DNA of 64,000 nucleotides from VBAS01 sp963773465 (GCA_963773465.1 CAVZBF010000004.1:930001-994000), one strand, 5' to 3'; shown: positions 30,507 to 39,681, counted from the first letter of the stretch. Notes: generated from the sequence alone by a model not told the origin. Made by a program: numbers and translations.

Positions 30507-30932
30507 ATGAAAAGGATTCTTCTGGCAGCAATAATGATTACAACTTTTACCATTACTGGTTTCAGCCAGCAAAAAAAATTAAAAGACCTTGTTGGCCGTT
30601 GGGAAATTGTAGGGGAACAAAATACCGGCGCTTGTCTTGACGTCATTGACAGTTCTACCCTGGTGCTTATCTATAATGGTGAGAGGAAAAAAATAATAGA
30701 ATACAAAATTGATTTTTCCAAATCACCAATATGGTTTGATTTCTCAACAGGTGATAGCAGTTCGGTCGTAACGGTGAAAAGTCTTTTGGAAATTATGAAT
30801 GATAATATGATCAAATGGCAGCTTTTTGTTGATGAAGACCGCACAGCACATTTCTCTTCTTCAAAAGGTGAATTGTTTTACCTGCGAAAAGCTATAGCCA
30901 GTACAAATACAGGAGTGGTCGCTAACGATTAA
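30507..30932 (+). CDS. secreted lipocalin-like hypothetical protein
   Basis: A 141-residue protein with a signal peptide ending at about ITGFSQQ. The mature part begins KLKDLVGRWEIVGEQ, the usual opening of small calycin/lipocalin-like proteins, followed by alternating beta strands. Ligand and function unknown. Confidence 0.6.
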   Translation: MKRILLAAIMITTFTITGFSQQKKLKDLVGRWEIVGEQNTGACLDVIDSSTLVLIYNGERKKIIEYKIDFSKSPIWFDFSTGDSSSVVTVKSLLEIMNDNMIKWQLFVDEDRTAHFSSSKGELFYLRKAIASTNTGVVAND

Positions 30933-31012
30933 AGGATTTTATAAGAACATATGGGAAATACCAGTAAGAGTGAGCCGTGCCCGTGAATCTGCTATTTCTC
31001 TATCTTCACAAA

Positions 31013-31402
31013 ATGCCTGCTTCAAAAAAATCAATACATAAACTTAAATCAGTAACGCCTTCCGGAAAAAAAGATGACAGTTTTTTTGAACTTGTTTATG
31101 AAGTGGCAAGACAGATTCCAAAAGGCAGAGTGACTTCTTACGGTGCCATTGCAGTAAGTCTCGGTACAAAGCTATCCGCAAGAATGGTAGGCTGGGCCAT
31201 GAATGGTGCCGGGCGGGTAAAGCCGAAAGTCCCTGCGCATCGTGTAGTAAATCGAATTGGCATGCTTAGCGGTAAACATCATTTCTCTCCTCCCGGCTCT
31301 ATGGAAAAGCTTTTAAGAAAAGAAGGAATAAAAGTAAAGAATGATAAAGTAGTTGATTTCGAAAAACTGTTTTGGGACCCGGTGGAAGAAATGGGGTTTT
31401 AA
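31013..31402 (+). CDS. alkyltransferase-like protein (ATL, MGMT fold without catalytic Cys)
   Basis: The MGMT DNA-binding fold is clear: PKGRVTSYGAIAVSLG and the active-site strand PAHRVVNRIGMLSG. In O6-alkylguanine methyltransferases this strand reads PCHRV; here Ala replaces the alkyl-accepting Cys, as in ATL proteins, which bind alkylated DNA and direct it to nucleotide excision repair. Length 129 residues from Met at 31013; the upstream in-frame start would add a tail absent from the family. The gene is intact. Confidence 0.85.
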   Translation: MPASKKSIHKLKSVTPSGKKDDSFFELVYEVARQIPKGRVTSYGAIAVSLGTKLSARMVGWAMNGAGRVKPKVPAHRVVNRIGMLSGKHHFSPPGSMEKLLRKEGIKVKNDKVVDFEKLFWDPVEEMGF

Positions 31403-31410
31403 AGGGGATA

Positions 31411-31527
31411 TTAATTACCGGTTTTTTTACTGAATACAACTATAAATACGATATACGCCAGTATAAGCAATCCAATTGTGGTAAAGGCTATACCTGCAAA
31501 TACAAGATTTATGTTTAATAACTCCAT
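31411..31527 (-). CDS. 38-residue single-helix membrane protein
   Basis: The minus strand from 31527 reads MELLNINLVFAGIAFTTIGL and continues as a hydrophobic helix ending in Lys-Lys-Thr-Gly-Asn and TAA. A short head, one membrane helix (about residues 8-33) and a basic C-terminus fit a genuine small membrane protein. It lies next to another small membrane protein gene on the same strand. Function unknown. Confidence 0.5.
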   Translation of the reverse strand: MELLNINLVFAGIAFTTIGLLILAYIVFIVVFSKKTGN

Positions 31528-31595
31528 TTTAGTGTGTGTTTAGCTATTGTAAGCATGCAAAACGATAGCCAAGAATTCAGGAAAATAGTCAGAGT

Positions 31596-31781
31596 TTATA
31601 CACGCAGACCTTTCAAAGAACTTAAAAGCCCAAACACCTGCAATAGCCAGATGACAACTACAATGACGACTACTATGTTGAGAATATTCTTGATCTTACG
31701 ATCCATCGGAATGTAAGTGTTTACCAGCCAGAGAAGGACGCCGACAACAATTAGTATAACTAAAACAGTAAGAACAGGCAT
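31596..31781 (-). CDS. Thivi_2564 family small membrane protein
   Basis: A 61-residue protein with two membrane helices. The core VGVLLWLVNTYIPMD and IKNILNIVVVIVVVIWLL match the Thivi_2564 family, often found near stress genes. Function unknown. It opens the group of envelope and stress-type genes that runs to about 36.8 kb. Confidence 0.82.
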   Translation of the reverse strand: MPVLTVLVILIVVGVLLWLVNTYIPMDRKIKNILNIVVVIVVVIWLLQVFGLLSSLKGLRV

Positions 31782-32404
31782 AATAATGATTTTAGAATGA
31801 TTGAAGACAAAGGTGAGCAGTTCTATGCCTGTTAATGTTATATAGCTTTAGAAAAAAGTTACATCATTCATACATTTAAAAACAAACCCGGGCAGTTGCG
31901 AAATAAAAACCACCCTGGGGTACTAACAGGGTGGTTACACTAGTAAGGATTAATAGTTAACTGAGTTATAAAGTCACTAAGTTATGATCGTATTCAGAAA
32001 GGGTGCGACATTAGTGAAGTATTCGGTATCCAAAACATTTTCGTCGGGTTTATTTTATTATTCATGACTTTACCGTCTTTATTCGTTTGTCAGCGCTTTG
32101 TCATTTATGCAGTTCAGTTACCTCCAATAATTCAGATAGCAAAGGTGCAGCGCTTCATTTATCTATTCATTATATGATTATTTAAAAGCTTTATATAATT
32201 CACACATTCCCCGGTTTAATTTTCAATTATATGCATTTAGCATTGATTACTCAACGTGTGAATGATGTAACATATAGGCATTGTTGTATAACAGTTATGA
32301 GTCTTATTACAACCATCTTTACAAATTGGTTTAATTAAAAATCCGCTTAACAAAGAATAAAAACCCTGGTAGTATTTTAAGCGTTCATCATTAAAAAAAA
32401 TATA
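31782..32404. other. 623-bp AT-rich non-coding region
   Basis: No convincing gene in any frame. It contains one strong hairpin (31908-31936) and upstream sequence for the divergent Thivi_2564 and OmpA genes. Otherwise I see no repeat or recognisable RNA. Confidence 0.5.
31908..31936 (-). terminator. hairpin with a minus-strand T-run
   Basis: AACCACCCTG (31908-31917) pairs perfectly with CAGGGTGGTT (31927-31936) across a 9-nt loop. On the minus strand it is followed by TTTTATTT, so it would stop leftward transcription. No minus-strand gene lies to its right before 36 kb, which leaves its transcript unexplained. Confidence 0.5.
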
Positions 32405-33088
32405 ATGAAAAAAATAAAAGTTTTACTCGCCGGTTTTTTAATTGCAGCTATTTTTCTTGCTGGCTGTAAAACCATGAATAAATCACAAAAGGGTGCAGTA
32501 ATAGGTACTGCAGGTGGTGCGGCTGCAGGCGCAGTCATTGGTAAAGTTGCCGGTAATACAGTCCTTGGCGCAATTATCGGTGCGGGAATAGGCGGCGTTA
32601 CCGGCGCCGTTATCGGACGCAAAATGGATAAGCAGGCAGAAGAAATTAAAAAAGAAGTTCCGGATGTTGAGGTAGTAAGAGTTGGAGAAGGAATTGTAGT
32701 TGAATTTAAAAGTCAAATACTATTTGGCTTCGATCAATCAAATCTTACATCAGATGCACGGGCAAATTTAGATAAGCTAATAGTCATCCTTAAAAAATAT
32801 CCTGATACCGATATTGAAGTGCAGGGACACACAGACAGTAAAGGAACGACAAGATATAACGAGTCATTATCTGAACGAAGAGCTTCCGCTGTTTCTTATT
32901 ATTTATCCGGGAAAGCGATCGGTGCGTCACGGCTCACCACAAACGGATTTGGTGAAACTATGCCCAAGTATACGAATACCACGGAAGAAGGTCAGACACA
33001 GAACCGCAGAGTTGAGTTCCTTATTTCTGCTAATGAAAAAATGAAAGCAGATGCTGCTAAAGAAGCAGAAAAAAATGGGGGTAAATAA
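32405..33088 (+). CDS. OmpA-family lipoprotein with glycine zipper
   Basis: A 227-residue outer-membrane lipoprotein: lipobox FLAGC (Cys21), a glycine-zipper region rich in GxxxG (residues about 31-77), then an OmpA C-terminal peptidoglycan-binding domain with GHTDSKGTTRYNESLSERRA and QNRRVEFLI. It probably ties the outer membrane to the cell wall. It starts a plus-strand run with the beta-barrel and PepSY-like genes (gaps of 69 and 10 bp). Confidence 0.9.
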   Translation: MKKIKVLLAGFLIAAIFLAGCKTMNKSQKGAVIGTAGGAAAGAVIGKVAGNTVLGAIIGAGIGGVTGAVIGRKMDKQAEEIKKEVPDVEVVRVGEGIVVEFKSQILFGFDQSNLTSDARANLDKLIVILKKYPDTDIEVQGHTDSKGTTRYNESLSERRASAVSYYLSGKAIGASRLTTNGFGETMPKYTNTTEEGQTQNRRVEFLISANEKMKADAAKEAEKNGGK

Positions 33089-33157
33089 TATAAAGATGTA
33101 CAATCTATCATCGCTAATAAGTTAATACACTAAAAATAATTAATCAAACCAATAAAA

Positions 33158-33847
33158 ATGAAAAGAAGAATCGGTTTAATAACAGCAATGGTTTTAGTTA
33201 CAATATTTCTGCAAGCACAGCAAAAAGTAAACCTTCGTGGTACAAGCTTTGGCCTTCGTGGCGGAATAAATTTTCAGAATATAAATGGCAAAGATGAAAA
33301 TGGTGATAAATTAGAAAATGATATTTTAACCGGTTTTAATATCGGCATCAATGCAGAGGTCCCGGTCGGAATTGATTTTTATTTTCAACCAGGATTACTG
33401 TATACAATAAAAGGCGCAAAAAGTAAAGACGTTATTCTTGGTCAAACCATTACCGGTAAGGTGAAAATTTCTTATGTTGAATTGCCTCTTAATTTCCTGT
33501 ACAAACCCATGCTGGGAAAGGGACACCTCTTACTGGGCGTTGGTCCTTATGTGGCGTTAGGGATTAGCGGTGAAGTAACATATGAGGGCGGCGGATCAAG
33601 TCTTACCTCGGATATAAAATTCAAAAATAAAGTTATGAGTACAGATTCGGATGATGTCGTTTATATCAGGCCATTGGAAGCCGGCGCTAATTTATTGGCT
33701 GGTTATGAATTCAGCAACAGGGTATCTTTTCAATTAAATACCCAGTTGGGGCTTACTAAAATCAATCCTGAATATGAAAGTGCACCAGATGATAAAACAT
33801 CAGCCAAAAACACAGGCTTTGGTTTCTCTTTAGGTTTCAGGTTCTAA
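33158..33847 (+). CDS. PorT-family outer-membrane beta-barrel protein
   Basis: A signal peptide ending near LQAQQ, then a 229-residue eight-stranded-type barrel with GLRGGINFQNI near the start, PLNFLYKPMLGKG and GVGPYVALGISGE in the middle, and a C-terminal FGFSLGFRF ending in Phe. Bacteroidota barrels of this type are of unknown role; some relatives serve secretion systems. Confidence 0.8.
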   Translation: MKRRIGLITAMVLVTIFLQAQQKVNLRGTSFGLRGGINFQNINGKDENGDKLENDILTGFNIGINAEVPVGIDFYFQPGLLYTIKGAKSKDVILGQTITGKVKISYVELPLNFLYKPMLGKGHLLLGVGPYVALGISGEVTYEGGGSSLTSDIKFKNKVMSTDSDDVVYIRPLEAGANLLAGYEFSNRVSFQLNTQLGLTKINPEYESAPDDKTSAKNTGFGFSLGFRF

Positions 33848-33857
33848 ATAAGTATTT

Positions 33858-34445
33858 ATGAAAAAGTTTTTATTGCTGATCACCGGTTTCGCATTTAGCT
33901 TAACCACTATTGCACAGGGAAACAGTACTGACAAAGGAAAGGGAAAACCAAAGATTGAAAAATCAGTAACCACGAAGAACAGCGAACAAATAGCGAAAGA
34001 AAAAAGAGCAAAAGCCGAGCACAGTAAAAAAATATGGGAAGGCACTTTCAACAGCGGCAATAACTCGAAACCATCAATGAATCAACCGGCCAAAGTCAGG
34101 GATGCATTTCAAAGAGATTATCCCTATGCTGCAAACGTGAGCTGGAGTAAATACCGCGGCGACTGGACAGCTACTTTTGGAAACGGGTTATTTATGTCAA
34201 CTGCATTGTATCATGCCAATGGTGACAGAAGAGATACAAGAACGCCGGTAACAAAAAATGAAATTCCGCGAAATATTTTGGACTCGATATTCCAACGCAG
34301 ACGCGGTACATGGTTGGAAAATATTATTAAGATTGAAACACCGAACACCACAAATGATATATTCAGGATAAAAGATATCATAAATGGCAAGCCTCAATAT
34401 TTTTATTATAACAGCAACGGTAACCTGGTAATTTATAATTATTGA
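33858..34445 (+). CDS. secreted PepSY-like protein
   Basis: A signal peptide (LTTIAQG), a Lys-rich linker, and a C-terminal PepSY-like domain with VRDAFQRDYPYAANVSWSKY and GDWTATFGNG. The domain occurs in peptidase inhibitors and periplasmic regulators. It follows the barrel gene after 10 bp and a terminator follows it, so it closes this transcript. Confidence 0.78.
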   Translation: MKKFLLLITGFAFSLTTIAQGNSTDKGKGKPKIEKSVTTKNSEQIAKEKRAKAEHSKKIWEGTFNSGNNSKPSMNQPAKVRDAFQRDYPYAANVSWSKYRGDWTATFGNGLFMSTALYHANGDRRDTRTPVTKNEIPRNILDSIFQRRRGTWLENIIKIETPNTTNDIFRIKDIINGKPQYFYYNSNGNLVIYNY

Positions 34446-34465
34446 TTAAAAAACATAAAAATTGA

Positions 34466-34498
34466 GCTGTCCTGATTAACCAGGACGGCTTTATTTTT
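34466..34498 (+). terminator. intrinsic terminator after the PepSY-like gene
   Basis: GCTGTCCTG (34466-34474) pairs with CAGGACGGC (34481-34489), one G-U pair, loop ATTAAC, followed by TTTATTTTTC. Confidence 0.85.
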
Positions 34499-34641
34499 CA
34501 TACAGGTCCGGTTATCTGAAAGAATAACCTCAATGAAGCAAATTATGTTTATATTCAGATAGCCAATATTTTCAATCACGGGCACTTCCCTGTATGTTCA
34601 GGATGTGCACCAGAGCAAGTGCATGCTGTTAAATAAATCTT

Positions 34642-35202
34642 TTGAAATTATATATTAAAAATATGGTTTGCATCCGCTGCAAGATGGTGGTGAGAGAGGA
34701 GTTAAAAAGACTGGGGTTGCATTATGTTTCAGTTGAATTAGGTGAGGCGGAGATCATGGAAGAAATTTCTGTCGAACAGCATGATCAATTCAAAGTGGCG
34801 CTACTGAAATCGGGTCTTGAATTGCTGGATGATAAAAAGAGTGTACTGATCCAGAAGATAAAAAATGTTATTGTTGAACTGGTCCACTATTCGGAAGAGC
34901 CATTGGCGATCAATTTTTCAGATTATTTAAGCCAGAAATTAAATCATAACTACACGTATCTCGCCAACCTGTTTTCAGAAGTGCAGGGAACTACAATAGA
35001 GCAATTCATTATTGCACACAAAATTGAACGGGTAAAAGAATTACTCGTATATAATGAGCTTAATCTTACAGAGATCGCTTACCTTATGCATTATAGCAGC
35101 GTTGCACATCTTTCCGCCCAATTCAAAAAAGTAACAGGTCTCACTCCCTCCCATTTTAAACAATTAAGAGATAAAAGGCTCAACATGCTGGAAAACCTGT
35201 GA
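34642..35202 (+). CDS. AraC-type regulator with a CxxC metal-binding-like N-terminus
   Basis: A 186-residue protein. Residues 2-30 (LYIKNMVCIRCKMVVREELK) resemble an HMA-type domain, with Cys10 and Cys13 in a CxxC. The C-terminal AraC HTH reads NLTEIAYLMHYSSVAHLSAQ and FKKVTGLTPSHFKQLR. The conserved IKNMVC block lies before the only ATG (34663), so translation most likely starts at TTG 34642. It sits in the middle of the stress island and could link metal or redox state to it; that is inference. Confidence 0.8.
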   Translation: MKLYIKNMVCIRCKMVVREELKRLGLHYVSVELGEAEIMEEISVEQHDQFKVALLKSGLELLDDKKSVLIQKIKNVIVELVHYSEEPLAINFSDYLSQKLNHNYTYLANLFSEVQGTTIEQFIIAHKIERVKELLVYNELNLTEIAYLMHYSSVAHLSAQFKKVTGLTPSHFKQLRDKRLNMLENL

Positions 35203-35297
35203 AAGATGTAACTTTTATTTGCAGTTGTGTAACAATCATAATGATGAAATAGCCCAGCTTTACTACTTACTCATCGCAACACTTCCAATATCAATGT

Positions 35298-35588
35298 ATG
35301 TTGTTTTTTCAATATACCCCCTTGTTTATGATATTTATAATTACCATTCTCGTGATCGGCTCTATTATGGGTAAAAAAAAGAATTTACCTCTCAGGTTAT
35401 TTATCGAAGCGCAAAAGAACGAGAACGACGGTCATTTTGAAGAAGCCGTTGTCACTTATGAATCCGCCCTCGACGAGGTTAAGAAATTCAGGTTTCATGG
35501 CGCCCTGAAAAATAAGATCATTAATAAGCTTAAAGTATTGAACACGGCTATTGCGTATCAGAATAATCTTCGTTTTGTCAGGCGGTAA
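35298..35588 (+). CDS. small membrane-anchored protein with a helical tail
   Basis: A 96-residue protein with one N-terminal membrane helix (residues about 8-24) and a soluble helical part, AQKNENDGHFEEAVVTYESA, that reads like a single TPR hairpin. No family recognised. Codon use matches the neighbours. Confidence 0.6.
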   Translation: MLFFQYTPLFMIFIITILVIGSIMGKKKNLPLRLFIEAQKNENDGHFEEAVVTYESALDEVKKFRFHGALKNKIINKLKVLNTAIAYQNNLRFVRR

Positions 35589-35771
35589 CACAAGAAAATA
35601 TATTTTCCAGCGGTCGGTTTTGGTTTTAAGTCCCTGTTTTTACGGGGACTTCATGTTTGCAGGCAATATAAGGTGTGAATGATATAACTCTTTTCCCTAA
35701 TTGTATAATGTTTTCAATCAGTAAGAAGGTCACCTTTATAGAGTGAAAATTTTTCACGGCAAAATTCTAAA

Positions 35772-35957
35772 ATGAACACAACAGAATTAAAGGGAAACTG
35801 GCTTGAGCAGAGAGGAAAGCTTAAAGAAAAGTTTTCCGTCTTAACAGATGATGATCTGTTGTATGACCAAAGTAAAAAAGAAGAAATGTTGGGAAAGGTC
35901 CAGGTCAAATTGGGTAAAACAAAAGAAGAGTTACAAAAAATTATTGAAGCATTATAA
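35772..35957 (+). CDS. CsbD-family stress protein
   Basis: A 61-residue, highly charged protein with the CsbD signature LKGNWLEQRGKLKEKFSVLT and a C-terminal GKTKEELQKII. CsbD-like proteins are general-stress proteins of unknown mechanism. It lies 54 bp before the lmo0937-type gene on the same strand, a pairing that fits a stress operon. Confidence 0.88.
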   Translation: MNTTELKGNWLEQRGKLKEKFSVLTDDDLLYDQSKKEEMLGKVQVKLGKTKEELQKIIEAL

Positions 35958-36011
35958 AGTTCCGTCATCTCGTTGAATACAGAAATTATTTTTTCAATTA
36001 AATAAATCATA

Positions 36012-36167
36012 ATGGGAAATTTACTTTACATCGTTGCTGTCATCCTTATAATCGGATGGCTGCTTGGTTTCTTTGCATTTCATGCAGGAAATATCATTCA
36101 TGTCTTACTTGTTATTGCCGTTATTGTCATCCTGGTAAGGGTCATTCAAGGAAGAAAACCGGTTTAA
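36012..36167 (+). CDS. lmo0937-family membrane protein
   Basis: A 51-residue, two-helix membrane protein: MGNLLYIVAVILIIGWLLGF, a short HAGNIIHV turn, then LLVIAVIVILVRVIQGRKP. This pattern matches the lmo0937 family, found beside CsbD and other stress genes in many Bacteroidota. Confidence 0.85.
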   Translation: MGNLLYIVAVILIIGWLLGFFAFHAGNIIHVLLVIAVIVILVRVIQGRKPV

Positions 36168-36438
36168 GATTTATCAGGAGCTGCGTCCGCCGTTGAAAAC
36201 ATGCCGTTTCCGGAGGAAAATTTGAATCTGTCATTCATGATATCAAACTTCAAAATCTATGAATTATATAACATAATTACAAAATCGTATAAGGGTCATC
36301 GGCGTGCCGCGCCGCTATCTTTAATCCATATTTTTGAGAAGTATGTGGAGATTAAATATGGGGCTGGATTTTTATCCCGCCCTTTTTAATTCTATAAAAA
36401 GTATAGAAAGGAACAGCACCCTGAATAAAATTTCTGTC

Positions 36439-36804
36439 ATGGAAAACAAAATCATAGTTGAAAAAATCGGAAGCTCTGAGCTGGAAAAATCAAAAGCCCA
36501 CATCATTGTTGAAATAATTGAGTATATGGCAAATTCCGTAGTAATAAAAACGATTATCAAGAAATCAACCGGCAATATAAGTGTCATGTCTTTCGACAGC
36601 GGCGAAGGATTAACAGAAAAGATCTCCCCGTTCGATACTTTTGTTCAGATCATTGAAGGCAAGGCTGAAATTGTTATTGATAAGATACCACATGTACTCG
36701 AAGCCGGCCAGGGAATCATCATACCTGCACATTTGTCCAATTTCATAAAGCCAAATGGCCGGTTTAAAATGATCTCAACCATTATTAAAAGTGGTTATGA
36801 GTAA
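36439..36804 (+). CDS. cupin-domain protein
   Basis: A 121-residue single-domain cupin. The beta-barrel blocks GLTEKISPFDTFVQIIEGKA and VLEAGQGIIIPAHLSNFIKP are recognisable, but the first motif lacks the usual pair of His ligands, so metal binding is doubtful. The start at 36439 (MENKIIVEK) is the first Met that fits the fold. Confidence 0.8.
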   Translation: MENKIIVEKIGSSELEKSKAHIIVEIIEYMANSVVIKTIIKKSTGNISVMSFDSGEGLTEKISPFDTFVQIIEGKAEIVIDKIPHVLEAGQGIIIPAHLSNFIKPNGRFKMISTIIKSGYE

Positions 36805-36843
36805 ATACCGGGGTATTTCAATATATGATTAAATTTTCTGGAA

Positions 36844-37386
36844 CTAGCTATAATAAGGACTGATCATAACATAAACCGCCACTCCTGTCACCGCCACATA
36901 TAGCCAGATCGGCCAGGTGATCTTCGAAAGTTTTTTGTGCTTTGCCCATTCTCCAATCATAGCACGATATGCCGTAAATAAAATAAAAGGAAGAATGATT
37001 CCCGCTAATACAATATGGGTTCCTAAAATAAAATAATAGATATACCGGATAGTTCCTTCACCGCCGAACTTCGTTTCCCCTGTAAACAAATGATGACAGA
37101 TATAACTTACCAAAAACAAACAGGAAAGAATAATAGCCGTGATCATTATCCGTTTATGCAAAAGATATTTTTTGTTTTTAACGGCAATTAAGCCTGCTAA
37201 TAATAAAATTGAAACAGCAGAATTTATTACTGCATTGATCTTTGCAAATAAATGTTCGTCAAAACCCAGTTGTACATTCAACTTAACTTTGCTAAGAACA
37301 ACGATCGCCGCAAAAACAATTATTGAAACTGCAATAATCAGGCTTCTTGCCCGCACATCATTTTTTTTCCAAACCGCTTCAAGCAT
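36844..37386 (-). CDS. DUF420 membrane protein, oxidase-associated
   Basis: A 180-residue, five-helix protein with conserved HKRIMITAIILSCLFLVSYI and a His-rich loop (YICHHLFTGETKFGG). DUF420 (YozB/CtaM-like) proteins sit with cytochrome oxidase genes and are implicated in oxidase maturation. It is the last gene of the respiratory operon, 4 bp after sco1. Confidence 0.88.
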   Translation of the reverse strand: MLEAVWKKNDVRARSLIIAVSIIVFAAIVVLSKVKLNVQLGFDEHLFAKINAVINSAVSILLLAGLIAVKNKKYLLHKRIMITAIILSCLFLVSYICHHLFTGETKFGGEGTIRYIYYFILGTHIVLAGIILPFILFTAYRAMIGEWAKHKKLSKITWPIWLYVAVTGVAVYVMISPYYS

Positions 37387-37390
37387 ATTA

Positions 37391-38251
37391 TTATCTGCCC
37401 CTTGTTTTTCTCAGTACAATTAAAAATATTCCTAACCCAACCAGCGCAAGTAAAAAAACTACTCCGATCAATTCAAGCTTGCCTGCAAAAAAGCTTTTCC
37501 TTTTTTTATCTTTCTCAAGCATCAGCAAAATAATATCTTCAGAAAGTTTCACCAGGTCTCTTTCTTCTCCGGCCCTGTATGTTCTTGGATTCCCAAATTC
37601 ATCTCTTGGCATTCTTACTACCCGGTCCCTGTCGATCAGTACAATTATATCGGTATGAAAAAAACCGGTATCTACACCTTGCGGGTCTTGTACGGAAAGA
37701 TTCATATGCTTTAATGAAAGATCATAAATTGTTTTCTTATCGCCGGTAAGTAACCACCAGGTTTCAGGATTTATCTGGAAACGGTCAGCCCATTTTTTTA
37801 ATGCAGCTACTGAATCCCTGTCAGGATCGACACTGAAAGAAAGGAATTGAACAAAGTCTGCAGTACGATCACCTACTTTTTCTGATTTCTTTATTGACTC
37901 TTGCAATTTTTTTATGTTCATCGTCATTCCCGGACAAATAGTAGCGCAATGCGTAAAAAAGAAATTGGCCACGATAATTTTGGGAACGGTATCTCCTGTT
38001 TCCGGATCGATCCTTACCAGGTCATGCAATGATACCTGCCTGCCATCCTGGTTCGTAAATGTAAAATCAGGGATCTTATGCCAGATGGTTTCATTCTTTA
38101 TCTTTCCATTTACCACTTTTGAGATCGTAGTATCCTGGTAAATGGGTTGCGGAATATGAATAGCATCCTTGCTGAGTTGCTTAATAATATAATAAGCTGT
38201 GAGTGGAACCAGGATCACCAACACTAATGCATATAAAGCTGTTCTGTTCAC
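37391..38251 (-). CDS. SCO1/SenC copper chaperone
   Basis: Sco1 delivers copper to the CuA site of oxidase subunit II. The thioredoxin-like domain shows the copper ligands in THCATICPGM (CxxxC) and His in VDTGFFHTD. There is an N-terminal anchor (residues 5-25) and an unusual C-terminal helix (GVVFLLALVGLGIFLIVL). The frame is intact at 286 residues. A terminator (38266-38300) separates it from the oxidase genes upstream, so it may be partly independent. Confidence 0.9.
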   Translation of the reverse strand: MNRTALYALVLVILVPLTAYYIIKQLSKDAIHIPQPIYQDTTISKVVNGKIKNETIWHKIPDFTFTNQDGRQVSLHDLVRIDPETGDTVPKIIVANFFFTHCATICPGMTMNIKKLQESIKKSEKVGDRTADFVQFLSFSVDPDRDSVAALKKWADRFQINPETWWLLTGDKKTIYDLSLKHMNLSVQDPQGVDTGFFHTDIIVLIDRDRVVRMPRDEFGNPRTYRAGEERDLVKLSEDIILLMLEKDKKRKSFFAGKLELIGVVFLLALVGLGIFLIVLRKTRGR

Positions 38252-38265
38252 GGTACAACAAATTG

Positions 38266-38300
38266 TTTATAAAAAACACTGTCCCGCCTGAGGCGGGACA
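38266..38300 (-). terminator. terminator after oxidase subunit IV
   Basis: TGTCCCGCC (38280-38288) pairs perfectly with GGCGGGACA (38292-38300), loop TGA. On the minus strand GTGTTTTTTATAA follows, a good T-run. The arms resemble those at 28719-28737. Confidence 0.75.
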
Positions 38301-38331
38301 ATGGTAGGTAATTATTTGAAATAAAATATTA

Positions 38332-38759
38332 TTAATGTCCGCCGATCTTTCTTCTCAATCGTTCTTTCTTCAAAATGTTTATCATATTTATTACGAAGAT
38401 TTTTATAAGAATTTCCATCCCATAAAAAAGCAGCGATGAACCAGATAAATAACATAAGCGGAACAGCGATCGTCATGATCATGTTCCTGATCTCATCACC
38501 AAGATGCATAAAAATAGAAACAATATAAAATGCTTTAGCCAGCGAAAGTATTACAATCAGCGCCTTTAATGCCTAACACAAGACCGTGGCTGTAATCAGG
38601 GTTTTTGTGAATGAAATAAATTGAAAATCCCATTCCCAATTCAATCACCGTGATGACCAGCAGCAGCCAGAATGTTTTCCATATCCGTTTTACATTGTCA
38701 TCACCCGGAACGTGATGATGAAAAGTTACTTCTGACATTGTTTGATGTTCCATACTCAT
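38332..38759 (-). CDS. cytochrome c oxidase subunit IV family protein (two frameshifts)
   Basis: A small oxidase subunit of about 141 codons with three membrane helices: WKTFWLLLVITVIELGMGFS, a middle helix spanning the break, and IMTIAVPLMLFIWFIAAFLW. The N-terminus has FHHHVPGDDN. The frame changes near 38565 and near 38355; after correction the C-terminus reads HFEERLRRKIGGH and stops at 38332. It follows the two subunit III genes. Confidence 0.82.
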
Positions 38760-38808
38760 ATTTTACTTGTGAGGCGCAGCCGAAGCAACCTCCTCTTTTT
38801 TCAATTAA

Positions 38809-39681
38809 TTAAATAAGATAAAAACACAAGAACACAAATACCCAAACCAGGTCTACAAAGTGCCAGTACAAACCGGCTTTTTCGATCATCAGATAATGGC
38901 CCTTTCTGTCAAATACACCTTTCATTGTCATGATCAGCATACACAGTTAATGATAACTCCGGAAAAAACATGGAAGCCATGGAAACCTGTTATACCAAAG
39001 AAATATCCGCCAAATGCGATCGGTCCTTTTTCACGAATATGCGTTTCAGCAAGATTTATCATGCCGATCAATTCATCTTTTGGTTTTTTTACCAGGTCGG
39101 CTACAGCAAGATCGTGATTATGATCATGTACAATCTTCGCAAGTGTTTCCTGTGAAGAATTTTTCAATGCTTCAATAGCCACCGGCGCTTCAACCAATTT
39201 ACCCCATGGATTACCTCCCATCGTTTGTCCTATCAGTTCAATCGTATTATTATCAGCAAGCACCGCATGTTCACCGGTTATCAGGTGATGCCACTCCCAT
39301 GCCTGGCAAAGTAAGAATGCAATACCACCAACAATTGTCCAAAGCATCCATTTAATCACTCCTTGCCTGTTGCTGCGATGTCCTTCATGCACAGCCAGCA
39401 CCATAGTAACCGAACTCATGATCAGTATAAATGTCATCACACTCACAAACGCCAAAGGAAGATTTGCATGACCAGTGCCGGGAAATGCATTGAACACTAC
39501 GTTCGGATCGGGCCAGAAGTTTTGTGAAACGGATAGTACCATACGAAATAAGGAATGCTCCAAAAGTGAAAGCATCACTCATCAGGAAATACCACATCAT
39601 TAGTTTTCCATACTCTACATTGAACGGACTTCTTCCCCCGCTCCACCATTTGGTTTGATCTGCTGTTGTAGTTGAAGACAT
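38809..39681 (-). CDS. coxC: cytochrome c oxidase subunit III (two frameshifts)
   Basis: Subunit III of the heme-copper oxidase. Blocks seen: SPFNVEYGKLMMWYFLMSDA near the N-terminus, FLLCQAWEWHHLI in the middle, GITGFHGFHVFSGV, and the C-terminal YWHFVDLVWVFVFLCFYLI. The frame changes near 39540 and 38943. A hydrophilic insert (residues about 160-215) lies between helices, longer than in mitochondrial subunit III. Length about 290 codons. Confidence 0.88.

Noticed and set aside
30236..30640. 134-codon frame over DUF5522 and its neighbour
   Set aside because: It is out of frame with both supported genes and shows no family features.
35628..35651. Hairpin AAGTCCC...GGGACTT as a terminator
   Set aside because: No T-run follows on either strand, so support is weak.
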